Shown here in pieces: positions 1 to 5,547 of a stretch of DNA of 6,586 nt. Location of the stretch: the NCBI GenBank assembly GCA_016297265.1, contig JAEDHB010000056.1, forward strand, positions 1 to 6,586. Direction: 5' to 3'. Both the position numbers and the translations under genes were made by a program. This DNA is from Butyrivibrio sp. GTDB lineage: Bacteria > Bacillota > Clostridia > Lachnospirales > Lachnospiraceae. Each line of letters begins with the position of its first letter. Position 1 is the first letter of the stretch. Below the pieces are notes generated by a model that saw nothing but the letters and a program-made list of their open reading frames with translations, searched no databases and was not told the origin of the DNA.

Positions 1-11
1 GCAAAGGCGAC

Positions 12-24
12 CCGCCGCAGGCGG
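12..24. repeat. Short GC-rich hairpin, first of a palindrome cluster
   Basis: CCGCC (12-16) and GGCGG (20-24) are perfect inverted repeats around a GCA loop. It abuts the longer palindrome at 25-46 without a gap, so the two could stack as consecutive stem-loops in RNA or form cruciform-prone DNA. It is much richer in GC than the flanking genes. I do not recognise it as a binding site of a named regulator; a piece of a dispersed intergenic repeat is the likeliest reading. Confidence 0.5.
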
Positions 25-53
25 AGAATCTCGCATGCGAGATTCTTTGTTCT
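25..53 (+). terminator. 22-bp perfect palindrome with U-rich tail; possible terminator of the gene left of the window
   Basis: AGAATCTCG (25-33), loop CATG, CGAGATTCT (38-46) form an uninterrupted 9-bp stem; the whole 22-mer reads the same on both strands. TTTGTTCT follows (46-53, its first T being the last base of the stem), so an RNA read rightward would have a hairpin followed by a U-rich but interrupted tail, as in a weak intrinsic terminator. The perfect symmetry would also fit a dyad-symmetric protein site or a REP-like element. Which gene it would terminate cannot be seen. Confidence 0.45.
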
Positions 54-65
54 GCCGACCGTTTA

Positions 66-99
66 TCAGAGAGATTTGCAAAGTGCACTTTGTTTCTGA
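66..99. repeat. Imperfect long inverted repeat around CAAAGTGCACTTTG
   Basis: The core 79-92 (CAAAGTGCACTTTG) is a perfect 14-bp palindrome. Outer arms TCAGA (66-70) and TCTGA (95-99) are also complementary, giving a two-part stem with internal loops. In a transcript crossing it, this hairpin would end 3 bases before the AAAAGGAGG ribosome site (103-111) of the next gene, so it could affect ribosome access or protect the 5' end. Regulatory function is inference; the symmetry is directly visible. Confidence 0.5.
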
Positions 100-116
100 A
101 ATAAAAGGAGGTATTT

Positions 117-2981
117 ATGAAAATAGATGGCATATCTAATTCAATATATGGAATAGACAGCGTAGGATATACCAACGATGCAGGATTTAAACCTGAGGAA
201 ACCAAAGGCGTAGTCAGTTTCGGAAGTTCGTTTGATGAGATTCTTGGCTTTGACCGTGAGAAAAAATCAATTCTCGGAGACGGAAGTCTTGATTCAATCA
301 GAGAACAGGCGAAGGTTTTGAAGGATAATCTTGCTGCTATATTTAATAAGATGGATACCGGTGTAGCTGTTGAAATGGATGGCCAGGGCGTTGATGTCAA
401 CAATACGGAGGTTCACAGAATAGTGACGGTGGTTGAACAGATTCAGATGAAACTTGCCATGTACTGTGATGATTTTGAAGCAACGGCAGATATTGATATC
501 GATGCGGTCAGACAGACCATGGGCAATGGAGCAGCGGCATATAGGATTGCGGAGGAATTCGGAAAGGCTGGTATTCCTGCCACAAAGCAGAATGTGTCGG
601 AAGCACTGGAGGCGCTTAGCAATGCCGCAGGCACGGCACAGGTAAGCGATTCCGCCAAGGCATATCTTATGCAGAACAAGCTTCGCCCTACAATCAACAA
701 CATTTATCTGGCTTCCCACGCGGGAACAGTTAACAGCAACAAAGTATTTTCTGAGGGGGAATGGCAGGAGCTTAAGCCCCAGATTGAGAAAATAATTGTA
801 AATGCAGGAATGGAGCCAACCGTGGAATTAACGGATGTAGGCAGATGGATGTTGGAGAGAGGAATAGAAGTAACTGCGGAAAACTTTGCATATTATGAGG
901 AACTTGATAATGTTCAGGAATTCACGGAAAACGGAAATCTATTTGACAGAATTATTGCGACAATGATTGAGGGTTATGCTGCAAAGGATACCTTAAGAAC
1001 CGGAGAAACCCTTCCGTGGGAAGAAGCCGCCATGGCAATCCAGACAATTAGCGAAGTGCAGCCTGTGGAAGTTATGAGCATCGTTAAGAATCATAGACCA
1101 TTTACCGTGGATGAGCTCATCATAGCGAAAGAAAAAGAGCCTGTTGAGATTGATGAGAAAAATGTTGATTATATTACTGCGAACAGGAAGTTACAGGAAG
1201 CAAGGCTTATAATGACTTTTGATTCGTTGAGAATAATGGAAAAAAGCGGTATCTCTGTCAATACAACGGATATCTCAGAGATGGTTGAAATGCTTAAAGC
1301 GCTGGAGTTAAAAAATTTTGACAACAATGTAACAACTATTGAGACCACGCAGGTCAATATGACAATAACGGCTGTGGACAATTTGCGATATGCACATTGT
1401 GCAGTTATCGGAAGCGTAATTGAGGCCGGCGAAACGGCAACGGTTAACAGCCTTACATATCATCACAATGAAGTGGTGAGCATGAAAGCCCAAAAAGCTT
1501 ACGAGGCATTGTCCACCGAGATACGAAGCGACCTTGGTGACAGCAAGGCGCAGGCGATTGCTGCCAGCATGGAAGATATTTTGAGCAATCTTGGATATGA
1601 TAATAACGAGGAAAACAGGCGTGCGGTAAGAATACTTGCATATAACGATATGGTTATTACAGGGGAATATCTTGATAAAGTTAAAAGTCTGGATACATCA
1701 ATTCAGCAGCTTTTCAAAAATATTACTCCTGAGAAAACACTCAGGATGATAAGGGACAATATCAATCCGCTGGAAACGGCCGTGGAAGAGCTTAGCGAAT
1801 ATCTGTACAATCTGGAGACAGAGGAACAGAAGGTGGAAAAATACAGCGAATTCCTATATCGCATGGATAAAAACGGAGCAATCACTCCGGAGGAAAGAGA
1901 AAAATTCATCGGAGTGTACAGCCTTGTGAGAAGCTTTAATGAAGGCGGTAAATATGCGGTGGGACAGCTTATGAATCAGGGGTTGGAGCTTAATATGGGA
2001 AATCTTCTCAGTGCATATTTTTCACAAAAAGGTCGCAATATGGATATGACGGCCGGGGATGATACAAAGCTTGTCTCACTTGAAGACAGGGTAAATTATT
2101 ACAAGACACTTTTCAGGGAGGCAGGAGCAGGAATTACTCCTGACAAACTGCATAAGCTTGGCACCGTTTTTGACAGTATGAGTGTTGAGGAATTTAGCCG
2201 TGCAATAACTGACAGCAGTATCCCGGAAAATGATCCGGTGTACCAAAAATATATCGAGACAGCAATGAATGCTGCCAATGTATCTGAAAGAATACTGAAG
2301 GAAATCACAGATTACAGGATTCCGGCAACCTATAATAATATTCTGGCGGCGCAGGCAGTGACTCTGAATTCAGAAGGAGTATTTAAAGATTATAAGAAAA
2401 GAACCGGTGATGAGACAATAGAAAACCGAATCATGGAGGCCATGGAGAGCAAAGAAAGCCTAAACAAGGAATATGAAAATGTGTTCTCAACGGTTAAGGA
2501 AATGCTCAACAAGGCCGTCAATAGTGAAAAATCCTATGTCGACATGGAAACCATGCGCCAGATTGGCAATAATATGAGATATATTAATTCCATGGCAAAG
2601 CAGAATAATTTTATTTTCCCGTATGAAAATGAAAACAGAAGCGGAATCATTAATCTCAAGGTTATCGAGAACAGTGAAAAGAGCGGAGCTCTCAGCATCG
2701 AAATCAGAGATTCGCGATACGGAAGAATTACCGTTGACGGCAAGGTTAGGGAGACAGGTTTTAGTGCATCAATAATGTGCTCCGATGACGAAATTCGCAT
2801 TGAAATCGAGGCAAGAACCCGGGTTATTGAAGAGAGAATGGATATCCTGGGAATGAAAAATATCAATATAAAAGTAAATCATGTGACCAGTCAGCCGCAG
2901 GCATTTGCCCATAACGGAGATGTTGAGACACAGGATATTTTGAAAATAGCGAAAATTTTTATTGAAGAACTTACTAAGTAA
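117..2981 (+). CDS. Large flagellar-locus protein, DUF6240-type, with FliK-like C-terminal domain
   Basis: A 954-residue soluble protein with no signal peptide or membrane segment. The ATG follows AAAAGGAGG (103-111) at 5-nt spacing, which fixes the start. The body (about 50-840) is mostly predicted helical, acidic and repetitive: a motif of the form G-[IL]-x-x-T-x-x-N recurs, for example at 152-159 (GIPATKQN), 249-256 (GIEVTAEN), 672-678 (GITPDKL) and 735-741 (IPATYNN). Residues 857-922 follow the FliK C-terminal (Flg_hook) pattern: short beta strands (ALSIEI, GRITVDGKV, FSASIM), an amphipathic helix (IRIEIEARTRVIEERM), then LGMKNINIKV. FliK secretes itself as a hook ruler and switches export from hook to filament subunits through that domain. 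The DUF6240 assignment is from memory of similar Lachnospiraceae proteins beside flagellin genes; the FliK-like role is inference. Its 3' end carries the flagellin promoter. It is far longer than usual FliK (about 400-600 residues), and the fold of the middle is unknown. Confidence 0.85.
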   Translation: MKIDGISNSIYGIDSVGYTNDAGFKPEETKGVVSFGSSFDEILGFDREKKSILGDGSLDSIREQAKVLKDNLAAIFNKMDTGVAVEMDGQGVDVNNTEVHRIVTVVEQIQMKLAMYCDDFEATADIDIDAVRQTMGNGAAAYRIAEEFGKAGIPATKQNVSEALEALSNAAGTAQVSDSAKAYLMQNKLRPTINNIYLASHAGTVNSNKVFSEGEWQELKPQIEKIIVNAGMEPTVELTDVGRWMLERGIEVTAENFAYYEELDNVQEFTENGNLFDRIIATMIEGYAAKDTLRTGETLPWEEAAMAIQTISEVQPVEVMSIVKNHRPFTVDELIIAKEKEPVEIDEKNVDYITANRKLQEARLIMTFDSLRIMEKSGISVNTTDISEMVEMLKALELKNFDNNVTTIETTQVNMTITAVDNLRYAHCAVIGSVIEAGETATVNSLTYHHNEVVSMKAQKAYEALSTEIRSDLGDSKAQAIAASMEDILSNLGYDNNEENRRAVRILAYNDMVITGEYLDKVKSLDTSIQQLFKNITPEKTLRMIRDNINPLETAVEELSEYLYNLETEEQKVEKYSEFLYRMDKNGAITPEEREKFIGVYSLVRSFNEGGKYAVGQLMNQGLELNMGNLLSAYFSQKGRNMDMTAGDDTKLVSLEDRVNYYKTLFREAGAGITPDKLHKLGTVFDSMSVEEFSRAITDSSIPENDPVYQKYIETAMNAANVSERILKEITDYRIPATYNNILAAQAVTLNSEGVFKDYKKRTGDETIENRIMEAMESKESLNKEYENVFSTVKEMLNKAVNSEKSYVDMETMRQIGNNMRYINSMAKQNNFIFPYENENRSGIINLKVIENSEKSGALSIEIRDSRYGRITVDGKVRETGFSASIMCSDDEIRIEIEARTRVIEERMDILGMKNINIKVNHVTSQPQAFAHNGDVETQDILKIAKIFIEELTK

Positions 2982-3006
2982 ACGAGGGGTTTGTCCGATA
3001 TATAAT
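2975..3006 (+). promoter_or_regulatory. Candidate sigma-28 (SigD/FliA) promoter for flagellin, overlapping a TATAAT box
   Basis: TAAG (2975-2978), 15 bases, then TCCGATAT (2994-3001) match the SigD consensus TAAA-N15-GCCGATAT at 3/4 and 7/8 positions with ideal spacing. The -35 part lies in the last codons of the upstream gene and abuts its TAA stop. Immediately after it, 3001-3006 reads TATAAT, a perfect housekeeping -10 box, but no TTGACA-like element lies 16-18 bases upstream of it. A start near 3008 would give a leader of about 45 bases. Flagellin genes in Bacillus and many Clostridia use this sigma factor, which supports the call; the start site itself is not shown. Confidence 0.65.
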
Positions 3007-3035
3007 GTAGACAGTAATTCCCTCCGGGGCAACAT

Positions 3036-3049
3036 AAGGAAATGGTGAT
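3036..3049 (+). promoter_or_regulatory. Split ribosome binding site of flagellin
   Basis: There is no contiguous GGAGG here, unlike the genes on either side. AAGGA (3036-3040) lies 12 bases from the ATG, rather far, while GGTGAT (3044-3049) matches the 3' part of the full Shine-Dalgarno AGGAGGTGATC and sits 3 bases before the ATG, in the right register for it. Together they probably form an interrupted but extended pairing with 16S rRNA. No better in-frame ATG lies close by, and the protein starts with the canonical flagellin N-terminus. Confidence 0.5.
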
Positions 3050-3052
3050 AGA

Positions 3053-4420
3053 ATGAGAGTTAATTGTAATATTTCAGCTATTATTGCTAACAATCAGTTA
3101 AGCAAGGGACAGAAAGCGCTTGATAAATCCATCGAGAGACTTTCATCAGGATATAGAATTAATCATGCTGAGGATGATGCAGCAGGAATGGCGATTTCCA
3201 ATAGGATGCATACGCAGATAAAGGCATTGGAGCGGGCAAAAAATAATTCCAATGACGGTGTTTATGTAGTTCAGACTGCGGAGGGTGCACTTTCGGAAGT
3301 TCACAATATGCTGCAGAGAGCAAGGGAGCTTGCCGTACAGGCAGCGGATGCGACTTACAGTGATGAAGACAGAGCCGCAATCCAGAAGGAAGTCGAGCAG
3401 ATTCTGGCAGAAGTAGACAGAGTTGCGGAGACAACAGAATATAATACAATGCCGCTTTTGGACGGAACACTCGGAAGAAGAAGTTATTCCGATACTGAGG
3501 GCGTGGGTGTGCTGAAGGTTAATGAAGGAGTCAGCGCAGGCGAGTATGAATTGACCGTTACGAAAAAGGCCACCAAAGCGGTTGCCGGAATTACGGAATT
3601 TTCAGGAACGGTACCGACAGGTGTTAAGGGCAGTATGAGTATTAATGGTTCCATTGTAAAAGTTGGTGAGGGCGATGATTGGGATACCGTTTATGAGAGA
3701 ATTGTAAATGCATGTAATTCGGCAGGTGTCGATTATCAGGCAGGCGGAATTCTTGTAAACAAATATTATGGTTCAAAAGAGGAACTCTCAATCGATTTTT
3801 CAAACGAGGAGGTCGCCAACTTATTCGGTTACGGAGCGAGCCTTCACAATATAACGGCAGGACAGGATTGCGAGATTGGTTTGGATGCAGGTTTTAGGGA
3901 TACTGCAACAGTATCATATGACGGAAAAATAGCAACTATCACTGATATCAATAATTTTAAAATGGTGGTTGAAATTGATGACGATGCCAACGTTGGTGAT
4001 TTGGCAAAGCTTGACGTTACCGACATTGGTGTTATGACCTTACAGATTGGTGCCAATGAAGGTCAGGTGCTTGATCTTGACATTCCTAAATTGGGAACTC
4101 ATATTCTGGGAATTGATGATTTGAGAGTGGGTTCAACCGTTACCGCAGGAAGAGCTATTGAAAAGCTGGATGCAGCAATTTCCCAGGTTTCTGCGGACAG
4201 GGCAAGGCTTGGAGCATATCAGAACCGCCTTGAATCAACCGTTGAAAGTCTTAGCGATTACAAACTTAATATGGATTCAGCCCTTTCAGGAATTGAGGAT
4301 TGTGATATGGCCGAGGAAATGACCAATTACACGGCTAAAAATGTGCTTACACAGGCATCAACATCAGTGCTTGCACAGGCAAATGAGAGACCTCAGACAG
4401 TTCTTCAGCTTTTACAGTAG
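3053..4420 (+). CDS. fliC: Flagellin, filament subunit
   Basis: A 455-residue flagellin (FliC/Hag), exported through the flagellar type III system and polymerised into the filament. The N-terminal D0/D1 region (1-140) is canonical: RLSSGYRINHAEDDAAGMAI and the LQRARELAVQ helix (87-96), which corresponds to the TLR5-recognised site. The C-terminal D1/D0 region (about 364-455) has RARLGAYQNRLE (383-394), IEDCDMAEEM and TSVLAQANE, ending PQTVLQLLQ. The middle (about 145-360) is the surface-exposed variable part. It includes a flagellin/hook IN-type motif near 190-200 (GVKGSMSINGS) and the conserved LQIGANEGQ at 330-338. Oddly for a flagellin it has four cysteines (5, 221, 273, 417). No signal peptide is expected. 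fliS follows after 10 bases, so the two are probably cotranscribed from the candidate SigD promoter. Identity is near certain; whether it is the main or a minor filament protein cannot be told. Confidence 0.97.
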   Translation: MRVNCNISAIIANNQLSKGQKALDKSIERLSSGYRINHAEDDAAGMAISNRMHTQIKALERAKNNSNDGVYVVQTAEGALSEVHNMLQRARELAVQAADATYSDEDRAAIQKEVEQILAEVDRVAETTEYNTMPLLDGTLGRRSYSDTEGVGVLKVNEGVSAGEYELTVTKKATKAVAGITEFSGTVPTGVKGSMSINGSIVKVGEGDDWDTVYERIVNACNSAGVDYQAGGILVNKYYGSKEELSIDFSNEEVANLFGYGASLHNITAGQDCEIGLDAGFRDTATVSYDGKIATITDINNFKMVVEIDDDANVGDLAKLDVTDIGVMTLQIGANEGQVLDLDIPKLGTHILGIDDLRVGSTVTAGRAIEKLDAAISQVSADRARLGAYQNRLESTVESLSDYKLNMDSALSGIEDCDMAEEMTNYTAKNVLTQASTSVLAQANERPQTVLQLLQ

Positions 4421-4430
4421 GAGGCAATAG

Positions 4431-4901
4431 ATGACAAAAGAACGGTTAAAAGATTATGCGGTTAAGGTTACACAGGCTAACAGAGTGGAACTTATCGTGA
4501 TTATGTATGATGTGGCAATCGAATATATTGAAGATTCAATTGCCTGTTATGGTAAAAATACTGAGGAATTCAGACTTGGTATCAAAAGAGCAAGAAGCAT
4601 TATTTCAGAATTATCGGCAAGCCTTGATATGCAATATGAGATTTCAGGGCAGTTATTGCAAGTATACATGTTTTTAAACAGAGCATTATTGCAGTGTGAT
4701 ATCCGCAATGAGGCTGTGATTTTGCCAAGGCTCACAGCAATGCTTGAGAATCTTAAGAGCTCCTTCGTAGAATTGAGCAAAACTGTTGAGGAGGCCCCTG
4801 TCATGGAAAATACACAGCAGGTATATGCAGGTCTCACTTATTCAAAATCATCATTGAATGAAAATATGTATTCAGACAGCAACAGGGGATTTACAGTGTA
4901 A
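4431..4901 (+). CDS. fliS: FliS-type flagellin export chaperone with C-terminal extension
   Basis: A 156-residue helical protein. FliS binds the disordered C-terminal D0 segment of flagellin in the cytoplasm, prevents premature polymerisation and delivers it to the export gate. Family features seen: the N-terminal Y-x-x-x-V-T stretch (9-14), L-I-V-I-M-Y-D (21-27, usually LIxMLYDG), ARSIISELSASLDMQYEIS (54-72), the helix VYMFLNRALLQC (78-89) and a last helix around 95-120. Typical FliS is about 125-135 residues; here a polar tail of about 30 residues (125-156, with VYAGLTY and LNENMY) is added. The start is fixed by AGGAGG (4419-4424), which overlaps the flagellin TAG stop, at 6-nt spacing, indicating tight translational linkage. 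Position directly after flagellin supports the assignment. The LYDG signature is altered (MYDV), so a diverged FliS paralogue remains possible. Confidence 0.85.
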   Translation: MTKERLKDYAVKVTQANRVELIVIMYDVAIEYIEDSIACYGKNTEEFRLGIKRARSIISELSASLDMQYEISGQLLQVYMFLNRALLQCDIRNEAVILPRLTAMLENLKSSFVELSKTVEEAPVMENTQQVYAGLTYSKSSLNENMYSDSNRGFTV

Positions 4902-4930
4902 TCCCCTGTTAGTTGCTTATTCTATTTTAA
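4878..4930 (+). terminator. Hairpin closing the flagellin-fliS unit
   Basis: AACAGGGGATT (4881-4891) and AATCCCCTGTT (4900-4910) are a perfect 11-bp stem with an 8-base loop. AGC (4878-4880) can pair on with GCT (4915-4917) after a small bulge. The tail TTATTCTATTTTAA is U-rich but interrupted. The stem lies partly in the fliS coding sequence and its stop codon is at the loop/3'-arm junction. The DUF2508 gene ends at 4917 on the other strand, so the hairpin is placed to separate convergent transcripts, though its leftward tail has no U run. Confidence 0.65.
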
Positions 4931-5138
4931 TCTGCAATCCGGTAAGCCTCGCTCTCTCCACCAGAAACTGATATTTCATCTGCAGGGAGTTTACCTGATA
5001 AATGCAATAATCAATAAGATCGGGGTCGGTAACATTGTCAAAATTGGAATATGCCGCCGCCAATGCATTTTTTGCTTCTCTTAGTTCATCTTCGAGATAT
5101 TTTTCATCATAAGAAATAAGTGTTTTTCTATTTTTCAT
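4917..5138 (-). CDS. DUF2508 (YaaL-like) small protein
   Basis: A 73-residue cytoplasmic, highly charged helical protein. The motif VTDPDLIDYCIYQ (36-48) between two helices, followed by KYQFLVERAR (55-64), is the hallmark of DUF2508, the family of Bacillus subtilis YaaL. No biochemical role is established for it as far as I know. I chose the ATG at 5138: on the minus strand AAAGGA lies 6 bases upstream of it, and family similarity begins only later. The longer in-frame start at 5207 would add 23 lysine-rich residues with no good ribosome site and would overlap the TTGACA of the trp promoter. The gene converges with fliS and diverges from trpD, so it is probably a single-gene unit. I found no convincing minus-strand promoter; TTGTCA (complement of 5202-5207) lacks a well-spaced -10. 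Confidence 0.85.
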   Translation of the reverse strand: MKNRKTLISYDEKYLEDELREAKNALAAAYSNFDNVTDPDLIDYCIYQVNSLQMKYQFLVERARLTGLQIKIE

Positions 5139-5200
5139 AAAATTTCCTTTTTTATTTTTGATTATTCCCAGCTTTTTGAAGATGATACATTTATTTGTAA

Positions 5201-5229
5201 TTGACAAGGATTAAAATTGGGAGTAAACT
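5201..5229 (+). promoter_or_regulatory. Housekeeping promoter for the T-box/trpD transcript
   Basis: TTGACA (5201-5206) is a perfect -35 and TAAACT (5224-5229) a 4/6 -10 at the ideal 17-base spacing. Transcription would start near 5236, just before the riboswitch. A second, perfect TATAAT lies at 5244-5249, but no -35 sits at a usable distance from it (TTGGGA at 5217-5222 is 21 bases away), so it is the less likely choice. Confidence 0.6.
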
Positions 5230-5257
5230 TTATTTAATCAAGTTATAATGATTTAAA

Positions 5258-5511
5258 CCGATGAAGCGGATATGCATGCAATTAAGGATTCACAGAGAGC
5301 TCGTGGTGCTGGGATGCGGGTAATATTCTGGTTGCAGGTTGGGCCGCGGAGGGCGCAGAGAAATGTTTTTTCAGAGTAAATTGCGACGTATAAGACAGCG
5401 TTAGAGGTCTGGGTTACAACCCGTTGAGTGCACATTTTATGTGAATCGGAGTGGCACCGCGAATTGATTATTCGTCCCCGACAGAGATATTTTTCTGTCA
5501 GGGATTTTTTT
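5258..5511 (+). promoter_or_regulatory. T-box riboswitch, tryptophan specific
   Basis: A tRNA-sensing leader that lets RNA polymerase continue when uncharged tRNA bound to it stabilises an antiterminator. Stem I is bounded by GCAATT (5278-5283) and AATTGC (5379-5384) and contains the conserved AGAGAGC (5294-5300). The specifier codon is read as TGG (5340-5342), before GCCGCGGAG. Stem III is CACAT/ATGTG (5431-5435/5439-5443). The T-box proper is GGAGTGGCACCGCG (5448-5461). The antiterminator folds with 5446-5451 against 5476-5481 (one A-C mismatch) and 5459-5464 against 5470-5475, leaving the canonical 7-base bulge TGGCACC (5452-5458). TGGC would pair with a tRNA ending GCCA, as expected for tRNA-Trp with discriminator G. 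Specifier, bulge and downstream gene all agree on tryptophan. The exact 5' border and the Stem II fold are less sure. Confidence 0.92.
5475..5511 (+). terminator. Regulated intrinsic terminator of the T-box
   Basis: TCCCCGACAGA (5475-5485) and TCTGTCAGGGA (5494-5504) form an 11-position stem with one C-A mismatch (5479/5500), followed by seven T (5505-5511). Bases 5475-5481 are also needed for the antiterminator, so the two folds exclude each other. Charged tRNA-Trp should favour this terminator and stop transcription before trpD. Confidence 0.92.
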
Positions 5512-5547
5512 ATTGCAAAATATTATAACACGGAAGGAGATAAAATT

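Noticed and set aside
51..60. GCCGA (54-58) as a sigma-28 -10 element for the 954-residue gene
   Set aside because: The match ends after GCCGA and there is no TAAA-like -35 at 14-16 bases upstream.
294..719. 141-codon open frame on the minus strand (and a second overlapping one at 443-703)
   Set aside because: Both lie wholly inside the 954-residue gene, are rich in Cys/Arg/Ser without domain features and have no ribosome sites; they are shadows of the real frame.
3031..3052. CsrA-type site in the flagellin leader, as in Bacillus hag
   Set aside because: There is only one A-x-GGA match (3036-3040), not in a clear hairpin loop, and no csrA or fliW gene in the window; too weak to call.
5139..5207. 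Longer start for the DUF2508 gene
   Set aside because: It has no ribosome site, adds 23 residues outside the family pattern and overlaps the divergent promoter; the ATG at 5138 has AAAGGA at good spacing.
5253..5435. 60-codon minus-strand frame in the trpD leader
   Set aside because: It coincides with conserved T-box Stem I-III structure and has no protein-like features.
5428..5547. In-frame N-terminal extension of trpD by 40 codons
   Set aside because: It lies across the T-box antiterminator and terminator, has no ribosome site before its ATG and does not resemble a TrpD N-terminus; the ATG at 5548 has a strong site and gives the family length.
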